Shown piece by piece: positions 1 through 12,245 of a stretch of DNA of 64,000 nt. The stretch is from Phaseolus vulgaris. Taxonomy: Eukaryota; Streptophyta; Magnoliopsida; Fabales; Fabaceae. A program made the translations under genes and the position numbers. A model generated the notes under the pieces. The model had not been told where the DNA came from and did no database searches. It saw nothing but the letters and a program-made list of their open reading frames with translations. Position 1 is the first letter of the stretch. Every line of letters starts with the position of its first letter. The stretch is taken from NCBI RefSeq assembly GCF_000499845.2, contig NC_023750.2, forward strand, positions 2,049,913 through 2,113,912, in the 5' to 3' direction.

Positions 1-64
1 CCTCAACCCTCGACAAGATCTGACCCTCAAACACCTTGTTTTCGGGGTCGAGGATGCGAGCTTG

Positions 65-1949
65 TTAGACAGCCTGGGAAAAACATTGGTTGAGAAGCTC
101 CAAAGTCTCATCAATGTTCCTATCCAACTCTGTCTCGACCGCTCCCTTCTCGGCCTTCAACTCAGAGTTCTTGACATGTAACACCGAGATCTTGTTATCC
201 GCCTCCTCCACGACCTTCTTCATGCGTGCATTCCCAGCTGCCATCTCTGCAACCCGCCACTCGAGCTCAGCCGTTCGACCCTCGGCAATCTCCCGCTTGG
301 CGCCCTCCCGAGCAAGCTTCTCCACATACTCAATGTTAGTCGCGAGAGACTGTTTTAGGTTTCCCGAAGCCTTTGAAAGCTCATGCTCGAGCCAAGAGAT
401 CTCCTCGGAGTGATGAATCCAGTCCTCAGAACCCAAACAGGTCAGGACAAGCACTCGACACATTATTTTGATGCTTCCTTGGAGCAAGTCCTCCGAGGGG
501 ACCCCCCGGATAAGCTCTCAGATCGGCTCGGGCAGGCCAACCTTCACCCCCCTTGTAAATTGTAAGTCACCCCCAACACCGACAGAGGGTGACATGGAGA
601 CCTCCATTGTACGCTCAGCCACTGGAGGGGGGATTGGGCGATTGAGGTCGTCCGTTGGTGGCGAGTCAACATCGATCGGCGAGGAGGGAGTGATGTCGGC
701 ATTACCCAGGGGAACGGGTGGTCGTGACAATGTTGCACCCCTCTCTCGTCCTCTTTTTGCTTTTTCCTGAAGGAACAACACAACCAACCGACCCTTTCCC
801 AACCACCAAAGCCTCAATACTCGGCCTACCCTTTCGTTGGGTGGCCCTTTCCTTAAAGGCGTCAAATATGCCCTTCATTTGAGGAGCGTCGGTTCATGAT
901 TTCTGCAACAATTAGAAGCAAAATGTTAGTTAAAAACAAAACAACCAACCGAGACTAGAGAAAACTAGCATACCCCTAAAGGCCGCCCAACGAGATGCTT
1001 TCGCATACACGGTTATCAGCTTCCGTGTAGGGAGTTTCCTCGAGAGCTTATAGAAAAGAGAAAGAATCTCTACCTCCTCGGCATCCATGGTCAGACGAGG
1101 TCACTCCTTAAACTTTTGAGACTTCCTAGTCCAAGACATAGAAAACCTCGACTGATCGACTTCATTAAAGAAGTATGACATGGCTTCCGGTCAGACGAAG
1201 ACTTTGAAAAATATTTCTTTGAACTTTTTGTATAAAGTGGTGTAGGAGCTGAAGAGGATATTACCCGACCAAATGATCAATGAATGCCACAGAACAAGCT
1301 CGACCGGAAGGGAGGTCTAATAGCTTTAAAAACATGAAGGAGTTGGATGTAAACGAATAACGTCACATATCTGGGTGAAGGCCTAGATGGATGCCCAGGT
1401 GTTGGGATGAAGCTGAATAGGAGCCACGTTGAGCATCTTAATGATGCCCATCATGAATTTATCGAATGGTAAAGAAACGTGTAAGTACGAAAAAAAGACA
1501 AGAATACATATAGAAGAAAGGTGACTCGGTGGGAGACCGACCCTGACATATGGTCTCGGTCGGTAGGCACGACTCAACCCTAAAGAAGCTAAGGCTAGCA
1601 TTTGCCTTCAAAACCAGGAACCTGTCCAAAAAATCAGCGACAGAGGTATCGATTGTAAAGACAGAGGTGATCCTGATTACCTTAGGATCCACCCAGTCGA
1701 TCTCTAGGGGGAGATGACCTGCTCAAGGAAGTCCGACCAGTCGACAGCACCACCCGGGTCATCCCCTCTAGCCACCTCTTTCACAGGGTGTAACACTTGG
1801 ATTGTACCGACCAACAGAAGCTCGGTCGTGGAGGAGTCAGAAATCAAAGACGAAGATGAAAACAAAGGCGAAGACGAAGAAGAAGAAGGATGCACAAGAC
1901 GAGGAGAATGAGGAGCCAAAGAAGAGGTGAGCCGAGACGGAGAAGACAT
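65..1949 (-). pseudogene. Antisense extra ORF of gypsy-type element (putative plant transposon protein), copy 1
   Basis: Read on the minus strand, a start at 1949 opens a Ser-rich N-terminus (MSSPSRLTSS...). Pieces in shifting frames then give a core with LPFDKFMMGIIKMLNVAP and QLHPNTWASI. This is the pattern of the family annotated as putative gypsy-type transposon / plant transposon protein (Transposase_28-like). The C-terminal part (487 to 65, 140 codons) is rich in heptad-like Glu/Lys/Leu/Ala and reads as a coiled coil. Stops and frame changes between about 1383 and 1704, and between 500 and 1383, mean it cannot encode one full protein. The second copy at 7110-8916 has the same order. The role of this family is unknown; it is carried by retrotransposons and is not a host gene. 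Confidence 0.55.
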
Positions 1950-2059
1950 GACTAACCTTATGAAAGTCGAAATACAACATCTTAGGAGGACGAGAAGTGT
2001 TCAGGTCTCAGACCAAATGTTTGAGTAGTAGCACAGTGTCTCAGCACTGTTGGGACCAC

Positions 2060-2067
2060 TATATATA
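2060..2067 (-). promoter_or_regulatory. TATA-like site upstream of antisense ORF, copy 1
   Basis: A TATATA core lies about 110 nt upstream of the minus-strand start at 1949. Copy 2 keeps the same place as TATTTATAG near 9028-9037, also about 115 nt before its start. The sequence is close to palindromic, so it could serve either strand. Conservation of position is the only support. Confidence 0.3.
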
Positions 2068-3090
2068 GCCCTTAAGGGTCTCAGGAGGCAAAGCGTCGCA
2101 ACCATCTCAACCGTTAGATCTCTTCGATCTAACGGTCCTCATCACTTGGTGTCCAAAAAACCCCTCATCAATGTGGGTCACGTCATGCGTCAAGCGTCGC
2201 CTAACGTCACTTCAGGCATTGAGAACCTCAATCGTCACACCAAACTCGGAAGCCCAACCGACACATCACTCTCAAAAGACTCTTTGGATTAATCATCCTC
2301 GAGCTTGAAGGCAAATGTACCGGTGATGGTCGTACGACTGATGTCACGTCTCGGTCCCCATCCCTGGGCCGACCGAAGTAAAGGCCCACGTCCATAGGGT
2401 CGACCGACTGCACAAGTCCAATTACGCTCAATCAAGGTCAGCAAAGCTAATCCGCGATTAAGAGTTAGGTAATGCAACCCTAAACAAGGTCCAACTCCTT
2501 AACCTGACCCAATAAAGAAAGTCCACCAAAGATAATGTAAATAGCACATATTCCAAGAATCAAGTACATCATCATATACAATGCTCTGAGAATCGAGTAT
2601 CAAACGTATTTACTGACTTGAGCATCAAATTGCCTTCTGTAACTATCCTACAAATCTGAATTACGAGAAGATCGAGAACTGAAGTTAGAAAGAAAAAACA
2701 AGAAGTTTACAAAGTAGTTAAAAGATAATACGACTGACCGATAAAAGGAGATAAAAGAATTTATTTTCAGTTTTCTAGCCGTCATGCTTATACGAGAACA
2801 AAAACAAAAAGTATGGTACACTTATACAACATGAGAGTTGTTTTCTAAATAGCACTAAACTTAAAGTCATAAATTAACTGCTAGCCATTTTTTTGTAGAA
2901 TTCACTTTTTCACATCAAACTACAGCAGTTCAGAACTTCTATGCTTAAAAAAACGCGAACAATCATTGACACATTCGGTGGGACACGAGGCGTTCTATGA
3001 AAAGATTTAAGCCGTGATTGAAGTGGTGTTAAACAATGCTGATTAGTTGAATTTTGTTGAAGCAAATATTTGAATGTGCAATTTAAAAGT

Positions 3091-4389
3091 AAGTATGATA
3101 AATTAATTAATTTATGATTTATTTTTAAAGAATTATTTTATTGATATAATAAGTTTTTATCTATTTTTTTATTAGAATTCTTTATAAATAGATATAAAAT
3201 TTATTTATATATATTTTTTTAATATATGAGTTTTGGTATAATTATTTTTTATTTTTATTTTTTTATATGATCGTAAATTAAATATAAATTAATTTTAGTT
3301 TATATAGAAATTATTTTTAATTTTATAATTAAAACGATAAAAAAAGAAAGAGATAAATGGAAATGAATTTGGAATTGAATTGATTTTCATCTTACGTAAC
3401 CATCATCATAATGCTTCGTAAGAATATAGACATAAACTCTTCAAAATAGTGTGTGTATCTGAGTGGGACTGAAAAAAATTTATAAAAAAAAGGAAAGTAC
3501 TTTTTTTGGTACATTATGAATATATCACGTGCGTGATAATAAAAAGTCTACCTACTTTTTTAATTATTAAGTATATTAAGAATATTGTTAATAATTTTTT
3601 TATATTCATGATTATTTAAAGATTTTTTTTTAATTGAAAATAGAGTAAAACGATTGGATTTGAGTGCAAACATGGTTTTAACAATTTTAATTATGAAAAA
3701 ATTTATCAACAGATGGAACAATAATAAAAATAGTCAATATTATTATTCTATATGTTATATGTATTTAAAAACGACTACTAGTTTAATATAATAAAATTTG
3801 TACAAATATTATTATATTAAAGACATTTTATACTAGTGAAGACTCTCTTTTTTCGGTAATAAAGTCTTAAATTATTAACAACTTATTATGGATGAAATTG
3901 ATTATATGGGATAAAAGTTCAAAAATATTTTTGTCTGTGTAATATTAGCCAGTATTTTACAGTAAACTATTTAATATTTTAATTACATAATTAACATTGA
4001 AATTATTAGTGACATTATAAAATAATTAATTAAAAATTAAGAGTAATTGCAGTTCTTCTAAGATTTAATGAGTAAACATTTATTAAAAACAATATAAATA
4101 AATAAGAATTTCAAGGTATACATCATTCAATCCTTATCCTTATGCATTTATTATTTTATTATTTCTTTACCTAATTTAAACTGAAAGTGTATTTGTAGAT
4201 ATTATTAGTCCAATAGGTTTAAGCAAGAGTAGAAGAATATATTTCAGTTATGTAGAAGGTAGAAAACATCTCAAAGCAAGAAAGATACTACATGGCAGTC
4301 TTAGGAAGATTATCTCGATATTAGGAGTTGTAACAAGTCCATTGAGTACAACAGAAAATATGTAACCACTATATTAAGATAATTCAATG

Positions 4390-4422
<33 letters not shown>

Positions 4423-4869
4423 ATAATAGTGGATTAAGTGTTATTTTAGAATAATCATTATTTTTTTTTCTCTCCTTTGTTTTCTCTCTAACTTTCTGAA
4501 CCTCTCTATCATTAGACTGACGATTGGTTCTGCCATTGGATTCCTAACAACGAATCCTACAAGACTATTTGATCATAGTTTTAGACATAGTACGTTCATT
4601 TTTTTCTTTCTTCCTTCGAGTTAGTTTTGAACTTGCTAGATTATCTTTGGTATAGGCTTTGCATGTGGTGTTCCTAGCTTCAAGATTAGTCCCTGTCAGT
4701 TCAGAGTCCTAGTGATATAGTTAGATCTTTAATAAGGACTATGTGGTACAGGTTAGACTATCTTTTGGCTTTGTAGGATTGGAGCTCTTTGTCAGCATAT
4801 TTACTTCTTCTCAGGTAAGGGAAGCTAGTTTATTTTTAAATAGAACCCTAGGTTAGAAGATTTGGATGT
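3091..4869. other. AT-rich intergenic stretch, no gene seen
   Basis: Mostly AT-rich sequence with no ORF of interest. A short AAT/ATT microsatellite lies at about 4390-4432. From about 4440 to 4860 the composition is more balanced, with pyrimidine-rich runs, and could be an old LTR or untranslated exon; nothing identifies it. Confidence 0.5.
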
Positions 4870-6054
4870 TGTTGAATAAGATGATTTGATGCCTCCAAAT
4901 CTGTGTGGAAAGCTTGAAGACCCTCCTGCTGTGTGTGTTGTCTAATAGTTTTTGACTTGTTAATTCACTCCTTGTATTGATCCAAGCTCCCTTGACTCTT
5001 TATATCTTTTGAAAGAAATGTTTTCTTAAAAGCTGAGAAACTTTAGTTAGTTGATTTTCTAATCAACCAGTTGAAAAAGCTGCTACTCAAAGGTATTGAG
5101 GCTAAGACAAGTTTTTCAACCTGTTGATTTGTCGAAACAACTGGTTGTTTGACACTTAGTGGTTTTCTAAATGATTTGGAAAAGCTTTGCTTTATTTTAT
5201 CTTTGTTGTCAAACTAAAACAACTGGTTATTTTGATAAAACAACTTATTGTTTTTATGAAAATCTTAACAGAAAATTTATTTCAATCTGTTGTTTTAGAA
5301 ATCAATTTGTTGTCTTTATAACATAATTATGTTAAGAGTTTGAAACTGTTTTTAAATGATTCCAACTATTGATTTTTGATCTAATAACTTTGACCACTTC
5401 CTCGAGTCTATATAAAAGCTGTTTTATGATCTTTTCAAGAAAAAAGAAAGAGAGATTATTAAAAATATTTTTCAAGAGATCAAGTGCTTTGGATTATCAC
5501 TTTTGTGTGGAATAGGACTGAGTCTTTGTATACTTTGGTTCTTCTACTTTGCAAAGCCCAGATGTATTCTATTTCTTTCACTTTGAACACTGTAATTCTG
5601 TGTGTTTGTATGTAAGACAGTTTCAAAAAGGGGTTTTTGAAAACTGTGGTGTTGTCAAGGAGTGGTGTGTGTTCTTGAGGGGTTCAAGATCTTCACTCTT
5701 GGTGTGTGTTTGTAATCTTGGTTTGATAACTTAGTGAATTCTCAGTGGTTAGCTGAGGACTGGATGTAACTATTGGTTAAAAGTGAACCAATATAAACCT
5801 CTTTGTGTGAATCTCTCTATTCCTTCTCTTTTACACTATTTTAATCATTGTTTTTTCTCTGCTGGTATAAACAACCCGTTGTTTTGAGAAAAAACCGGTT
5901 GAATTTCTGCAAAGAACATTAAAATTGAACTTTTATCTAGTTGAATAGAAAATCAATTGGTTGATTTTTCAGAACTTTTCACTCTACTTCCAAGCTTTGT
6001 GAAAATCTTGCGAAAACAATTCACCTCCTCTTGTTTAGGCCACTAATTCTAACA
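4870..6054 (+). repeat. 5' LTR of Sirevirus-like copia element
   Basis: The 1185-bp LTR begins TGTTGAATAAG and ends TCTAACA, like the solo LTR at 37660-38809 and the LTR start at 63594. It carries several copies of the motif around AACAACCGATTGTT, in degenerate form here. A TATA box (TATATAAAAG) at 5408-5417 gives a plausible U3/R border near 5440. It is followed by a degenerate primer-binding site and a gag start, so it is a 5' LTR rather than a solo LTR. The flanking 5-mers (gatgt and attga) do not match, as expected for a 5' LTR alone. Confidence 0.75.
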
Positions 6055-6075
6055 ATTGACATTAGGAGTTAAGTT
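6055..6075 (+). other. Degenerate primer-binding site of copia element
   Basis: The bases just after the LTR read attgacattaggagtt. They resemble the ATTGGTATCAGAGC-type site, complementary to initiator tRNA-Met, used by plant copia elements, with several substitutions. Position directly after TCTAACA supports the call. Confidence 0.5.
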
Positions 6076-6117
6076 TTTGAAAGTTACTCAAGTTTCGATC
6101 CTAAAACCTTTTTGAAA

Positions 6118-6290
6118 ATGGTTAAAAAACTACCCTTTGGGGAGGGTGGTTCTATAAACAGGGTCACCTTTGTTTTGTGGACTGAACTATCAATTTTGGA
6201 AAGTAAGAATGAAATTTTTTGTTGAATCAATTGATAGAGGAATCTAGGATGGTATCACAAATGACCCTTTTGTACCTAAGCTTGAAAAAT
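6118..6290 (+). pseudogene. Truncated gag start of Sirevirus-like copia element
   Basis: An ATG at 6118 opens MVKKLPFGEGGSINR, followed by remnants of the gag N-terminal pattern in which a SINRPP-like motif precedes an FW-K-RM-IF-ESIDRGIWD-like stretch. A stop breaks it within about 40 codons, and homology ends near 6290, where unrelated Tat-like sequence begins. The rest of gag and all of pol are missing. Confidence 0.6.
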
Positions 6291-6425
6291 TTTGCGCAAT
6301 CTTTCCTCATCCGACCATTTTTTCCCTGAGGGTTTTCGGTCGGATAGGTTTTAACGAGACGTTTCTCTCTAACTATTTGCAATTTAAAGTCAAGTTCACG
6401 CATCTTTTGGTGCTCGGTTCAGTTT
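6291..6425. other. Junction between copia fragment and Tat-like segment
   Basis: Moderately GC sequence without an ORF, lying between the broken copia gag and the 55-bp tandem repeats. It probably belongs to the untranslated region of the Tat-like element. Confidence 0.4.
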
Positions 6426-6790
6426 GGATGAAGCCTTAACCGACATACCCTGCCGACATTGCAAAAGTTCGAATTGGTCTAGATGAAGCCTTAACCGACA
6501 TAGCCTGCTGATACCGCAAAAACCTCGTGTCGGTCTGGATGAAGCCTTAACTGACATACTTTGTCGACACTCCGAAAGCTCGGATTGGTCTGGATGAAGT
6601 CTTAACTGGCATACCCTACCAACACTGCAAAACCTTGGTTTGATATGGATGAAGTCTTAACTGGCATACCCTACTGATACCTAAAGACATGGTGCGGTTA
6701 AGGATGAAGCCTTAACCGACATACACTACTGATACCTAAAGACATGGTGCAATTAAGGATGAAGCCATACCAATTTTCTTTGTTCAATTA
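6426..6790 (+). repeat. 55-bp tandem repeat, about 6.5 units
   Basis: The motif GGATGAAGCCTTAACCGACA recurs at 6426, 6481, 6537, 6592, 6647, 6702 and 6757, a period of 55 (once 56). Units diverge by a few bases each, and the last ones share a variant with 'ctaaagacatggtgc'. Tandem repeats in the 3' untranslated region are a known trait of Tat/Ogre retrotransposons and fit the neighbouring antisense ORF. Confidence 0.85.
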
Positions 6791-7109
6791 AGTTATCTGA
6801 CCAAGGAACCTAACTTATTCAAATGAAGCTACTATATGCGAAGAAACGACCATTTCATTAATGAAGAAAGATACGAGGAGGTCATACCCCGACCTCGAAG
6901 GTAAAGCGATAAAAGGTCACATCCCAATCAAAGGAAGCAAGAAATTAAAGCCTAAGACTTACTGGTCTTCACCTTTAGCACCTTCGGTCGACGCAGGTTG
7001 AGTTGCGCTCTTCAAGGCCCTCACCTCGGTCATCGGCAAGATCCGACCCTCAAACACCTCGTTTTCGAGGTCGAACTCACCAGACGGTGGCAGACCATTG
7101 TAGAGGACG

Positions 7110-8916
7110 TGAGCCTGTCGGACAACCTGGAAAAAACTTTAGTTGAGCAGCTCCAAAGTCTCATTAGTGTTCCTATCCAGCTCTGTCTCGACCGCTCCCT
7201 TCTCGGCCTTCAACTTAGAGTTCTAGGCATGCAACACTGAGATCTTGTTATCCGCTTCCTTCACGACCTTCTTCATGCGTGCATTCTCAATCGCCATCTC
7301 CGCAACCCGCCACTCGAGTTTCGCCGCTCGACCCTCGACAATCTCCCACTCTGCACCCTCCCGAGCAAGCTTCTCCGCGTACTCAGTGTTACCCGCAAGA
7401 GACTACTTCAAGTTCCCTGAAGCCTCTGAAAGCTCATGCTCAAGCCAAGAGATCCTCAAAACCCTGGTGGGCCAGGATAAGTGCTCAACACATCATTTCG
7501 ATGCTGCCTTGGAGCAAGTCGGCTCGGGCAGGCCAATCCATCCCCCTCGCAAATTGTAAGTCACTCCCAACACCGACAGGGGTGACATGGAGACCTCCAT
7601 TGTACGCTTGGCCGCTGGAGGGGGGATTGGGCGGTTAAATTCGTGTGTTGGTGGCGAGTCAATGTCAATCGACGATCGGAGAGGAGGGGGTGGTGTCAGC
7701 ATTACCCCGGGGGAGTGGGTAGTCGTGGCAATGTTGCCCCCCTCTCTCGGCCCCTTTTTCCTTTTTCCTGAAGGGTCAACACCACCGATCGACCCTTTCC
7801 TAGCCGTCAAGGCCTCGATACTCGGCCTACCCTTCCGTTGGGCGGCCCTTTCCTTAAAGGCGTCGAGTAGGCCCTTCGCCTGAAGAGTGTCTTGGTTCAT
7901 GATTTTTGCAACAATAGGAAACAAAGTGTTAGTTAAAAACAAAACAACTGACTGAGACTAGAGAAAACTAGCATACCCTTAAAGACCACCCAATGAGACG
8001 CTTTCGCATACATGGTTATCAACTTCTGTGTAGGGAGTTTTCTCGGCATCCATGGTCAGAAAAGGCCAATCCTTAAACTTTTGAGGCTTCCTAGTCCAAG
8101 ACATAGGAAACCTCGACCGGTCGACTTCGTCAAAGAAGTATGGCATGGCTTCCGATCGGATTAAGACTTTGAAAAATCTTTCTTTGAACTTTTTGTATGA
8201 AGTGGTGTAAGAGCTGAAGAGGATATTACCCGACCGACTGATCAGTGAATGCCACAGAACAGACTCGCTCGGATGGAAGGTCTAATAACTTAAAAAACAT
8301 GAAGGAGTTGGATGTAAATGAATAACGTCACATATCAGGTGGAAGGCTTGGATGGATGCCCAGGTGTTGGGATGAAGTTGAGTAAGAGCCACGTTGAACG
8401 CCTTAATGATGCCCATCGTGAAGTTATCGAATGGTAAAGAAATGTGTAAGTCTAAAAAAAAGACAAGAATACATATAGAAGAAAGGTGACTCGGTAGGAG
8501 ACTAACCCAGACATATGGTCTCGGTCGATAGGCACGACTCAACCCTAAAGAAGCTAAGGCTAGCATCTGCCTTCAAAACCGGGAACCTGCCCAAAAAATC
8601 AATGACAGAGGTCTCGGTCGTAAAGACAGAGGTGATCCTGGTTACCTTAGGATCCACCCAGTCGATCTCTGGGGGGGAGATGACCTGCTCAAGGAAGTTC
8701 GACCGGTCGACAACACCATCCGGGTCATGCCCTCTAGCCACCTCCTCCACAGGGTGTAACACTTGGATTGCACCGACCGACAAAGGCTCGGTCGTGGAGG
8801 AGACAAAAACAGAAGACGGAGATGAAACACAAAGACGAAGACGAAAAGGAAGAAGGACGCACAGGATGAGGAGTATGGGGAGCTGAAGAAGAGGTGGGCC
8901 GAGACAGAGAAGACAT
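7110..8916 (-). pseudogene. Antisense extra ORF of gypsy-type element, copy 2
   Basis: A start at 8916 gives MSSLSRPTSS and a Ser/Pro-rich leader. The core follows with LPFDNFTMGIIKAFNVAL, QLHPNTWASI and an intact LICDVIHLHPTPSCFLSY stretch (8282-8566). The coiled-coil part is broken by stops between 7245 and 7560. The order matches the copy at 65-1949. It is a decayed transposon-borne ORF, not a host gene. Confidence 0.55.
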
Positions 8917-9975
8917 GATTAACCTTATGAAAGCCGGAATACAACAACTTAGGAGGGCAATAAGTGTTTGGGTCTCGGAGCAAATGTCTGTGTAGTAGGA
9001 CAGTGTCTCAGCACTGTTGGGACCACTATTTATAGCCCTCAAGGGTCTCGGGAGGCGAAGCGTCATAACCATCTCAACCGTTAGATCTTTTCGATCCAAC
9101 GATCCTCGTCACTTGGTGCCCAAAAAATCCTTCATCAATGCGGGTCACGTCATGCGTCAGGCGTCGCGTAACGTCACATTAGGCATTGAGAACCCAATCG
9201 TCACACCAAACTCGGAAGCCCAACTGACACATCACTCTCAAAAGACTCTTCGAATTAATCATCCTCTAGCTTGGGAGGCAAATGTACCAGTGAGGGTCGT
9301 CCGACTGATGTCACGTTTTAGTCCCCATCCCTGGACCGACCGAAGTAAAGGCCTACGTCCATAGGACCAACCAACTGCACAAGTCCAATTACGCTCAATC
9401 AAGGTTAGCGAAGCTAAGAGCTAGGTAATACAACCCTAAACATAGTCAAACTCCTTAACCTGACCCAATAAAGAAAATCCACCAAAGATAATATAGATAA
9501 CACATATTCCAATAATCAGGTACGTCATCATATACCGTGCTTTGAGAACTGAGTGTCGAACGTCTTTGCTGACTTGAACGTCAAAGTGTCTTTTGCAGAT
9601 ACCCTCTGAGTCTGGGTTACAAGAAGACAGATAACCGAAGTTAGAAAGAAAGAGCGAAAAATTTACAAGATAGCTAAAGGATAATACGACCGACCTAAAG
9701 AAGGAGATAGAATAATCCTCTTAATAGTTCTCTAGACCTCAATCTTTATAAAAGAACAATAAGTATGGTACACTTCTACAGAGTTGTTTTCTAAATAGCA
9801 CTAAACTTAAAATCCTAAATTCAAAGTGAAAATAAGTGCTAGCCGTTTTTGTAGAATTCACTTTTTCACATCAAACTAGCAGTTCAGAAGTTCTATGCTT
9901 AAAAAAACGCTAACAATCATTGACACATTTCGTGGGACACGAGGCGTTCTATTAAAAAACTTAAACCGTGATTGA

Positions 9976-10097
9976 AGTGGTGTTAAACAATGCTGATTTG
10001 GTGAATTGACTCAAGCAAATCTTTGAAGTAGCTGAAACAGCAGGTGCAATGGTGTTAAATAATGCTGATTAGTTTAATTTGATTGAAGAAAATATCT
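9976..10097. repeat. Imperfect tandem duplication unique to copy 2
   Basis: Two units, each starting 'ggtgttaaa(c/t)aatgctgatt' and ending near 'aatctttgaa / aatatctgaa', lie head to tail about 70 bp apart. Copy 1 has one unit (about 3024-3075). Confidence 0.7.
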
Positions 10098-10110
10098 GAA
10101 TGTTCAATTT

Positions 10111-10539
10111 AATAAAATTAATATATGTATAATAATTTGGTTAATTTAACATTTATTTATAAAGAATCATTTTATTTTAAAATAATGTTTTCATGTAGTT
10201 TGTTATTAGAATTATGAGTTTTGGTTTACTCTTCTATTTTTTATTTATTTTGTATAATATTTAACACGAAAACTTTTATATTAAAATAAAATAAAATTAA
10301 TAGAATGAGTGTTGAAAATTGAAATTAATTTGAAACGGAAATTGAAGTTGTTGGATGCATTTTTCTTTTATCCATTTGGCAATTGGTATTCGCTGCCTTT
10401 ATTTAAATTCACCACAAGCAGCATTTGAGTTTAATTGGAGATTTGTTTATTATGTGAGTTAGTTAAACAGTTCTTTCAATTAACGAATTGAAGCAATTGA
10501 TTTTCTGATCTGTTGGGCACACTGATATATCAAGTTTTT

Positions 10540-10570
<31 letters not shown>

Positions 10571-11871
10571 TTATGTGCTATATATATCAACTTTACGAAG
10601 CAATGGGATGAAAGGATGTGTTCAATTATCTAATTCTTGAAATTTTTTTACAAAAATGAAAAAATCTTTCTATTTTTATATTAAAATAAAGTTATTTTGA
10701 AAAAAAAATTATAAAACATAAAAAACCGTATAAATTTAACATAATTTTATCATAAAAAATTGTGTTAAATAACATAATCCTTGATAAATTAAGATAAAGT
10801 TGTGTTCAAGCCATTGACACGTTGCATTTCACGTGAAGCATTGACATTTGTGACTTGAATTATTTTGATGGGCAGATTTTGTTGGAGTTTTTGTAGCAAA
10901 TCGATTGAACTTGTTAGGAAGTATTTCAATTTTTTGTTCAAGAATTGCAAGCACGCAACTGAATAATTGAATATAAAATAGAATCAAATATATATTTTCC
11001 AGCTGTGCAGCAAGGATTGTAATAATTTAGTGCAAGTAGTTGAAGTCAATTTTTTTGGTAGATCCAAAATTAAAGATATATATTTGTGGGTTTTTTTATT
11101 CTTTCTTTTATATCTAGTTTTAATTTGAGTGGTGTTTATTAATTTTGTAAGTTCATAATATCTTGGTTATCTATGGGACATTAATTTTTCTGAGATAAAT
11201 TATTAAGTGTGATAACTAGCTTTCAATATCTTGCCTAACTACCTTTCAATAGTCTTAAGTGTGATAAGTACATAAAAAATATATTATATAATTTTATATT
11301 TCTTTTGAGATTTAGATTTTTTTAATTGAGTTTTCTATTAGATGTTTAAATCAATTTCATTCTTTTAATTGTTTAGCTTACTTTCTTGTTATACGAATTT
11401 TAATAGTAATTTAAATACATTGTTTAAATTATTTATAGTGTATTTTAAAGTACTTTTTAGTGTCTTTCTTTAGTTTTGTCTCATATCCTACAATCATTTT
11501 ATTTGGCCAATTTCTTGATTTAGTATTTTTTTTAAGTTTGTTTGAACTCTTGGCTTGAGCATAGTTTTTTTTTTTTTTACATTTTTGATAGGTTGATTAA
11601 GAGTTATTCTTAATAACTAAAAAGGAATTTGAGGGAACAAGTGAATAACTTGCCAAGAGAGATACATAAGTAAATTGAGTGTTGTGAAAAACAGGTAAGC
11701 ATAAGAAAAGAGGGAGAATTGTGTTTTTAAAATATTTTGTAGTTTTTCGCAAGTATTGTCTAAAGATTGATCAAACAAAGTGACAATTTTTTTCATAAAT
11801 TGAGTTTGAAAACTTCACCTTCTTAAGTTAGTGCAGGAGTTATAATATGTAATGTAATAAGGTAAGGAAGG
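10111..11871. other. AT-rich intergenic stretch, no gene seen
   Basis: Long A/T runs (for example 10530-10570) and no credible ORF, RNA gene or repeat border. Confidence 0.5.
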
Positions 11872-12245
11872 TGTCCTACCAAGAGCCGGGTAGCCGAGTT
11901 GCCGACATAGCATCCAGTCATTCGGTTACTCGGCTAATACCCGAAAAGGACGATTAGAGCCAAAGACAGATTAATGGTAATAAAGCATGATTAAAGTTTC
12001 ATTGGGCCTATGATAATCTTTATGCAGAACAATACCTAATAGAAAAGTATAAATAGAGGTAGACCCCATGGCAAATGTATGATACTTTTAGTTTTGAACC
12101 TCTATAGATATAATACCACTCTTAGCTGACTTGAGCGTTGGAGTGTCTTTGCAGGTACCCCACCTCTCAGATTTAACAGGTGAACAACAACAAAAGACTA
12201 AAGGAGGACACTCACTAGGGGATATTCAGTCTCATTGTAAGAACA
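11872..12245 (+). repeat. Ty3/gypsy LTR (374 bp)
   Basis: Begins TGTCCTACC and ends gtaagaaca, directly followed by a primer-binding-site-like sequence. A TATA box (TATAAATAG) lies at about 12049-12057. The 'gctgacttgagcgttgg' and 'tgtctttgcaggtacc' signature near 12127-12160 is shared in degenerate form with the LTR-like parts at about 2610 and 9570, so it belongs to a related Ty3/gypsy group. The 3' partner LTR is not in the window. Confidence 0.65.

Larger units (their letters stand above)
1..3090. mobile_element. Ty3/gypsy (Tat-like) 3' segment, copy 1
   Basis: This block matches 7010-10110 in the same order and orientation, with many substitutions and small indels. An example is the insertion around 1040-1075 that copy 2 lacks. 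It holds a decayed minus-strand ORF (65-1949), a TATA-like site (about 2060), and from about 2050 a region that looks like a plus-strand LTR. That LTR-like part shares the 'gacttgagcgtc...gtgtctttgcag' signature with the LTR at 11872. Tat-lineage Ty3/gypsy elements are known to carry extra ORFs, some antisense, between pol and the 3' LTR, and the layout fits this. No gag or pol is visible, and the left end lies outside the window. Exact LTR borders could not be fixed. Confidence 0.6.
7010..10110. mobile_element. Ty3/gypsy (Tat-like) 3' segment, copy 2
   Basis: Second copy of the block seen at 1-3090, in the same orientation. Homology runs from the coiled-coil end of the antisense ORF through the LTR-like part (about 9020-9720). 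It then continues a further 390 bp or so through sequence containing 'cattgacacatt' and 'acgaggcgttctat'. Because similarity continues past the LTR-like part, either the LTR is longer than it looks or flanking host DNA was duplicated with it. Copy 2 has a local duplication at 9976-10097 that copy 1 lacks. Confidence 0.6.

Noticed and set aside
518..865. Pro/Arg-rich minus-strand frame in copy 1 of the Tat-like block
   Set aside because: Part of the decayed antisense transposon ORF region; the matching place in copy 2 is in another frame.
5549..5734. 61-codon plus-strand ORF
   Set aside because: Lies wholly inside the copia LTR.
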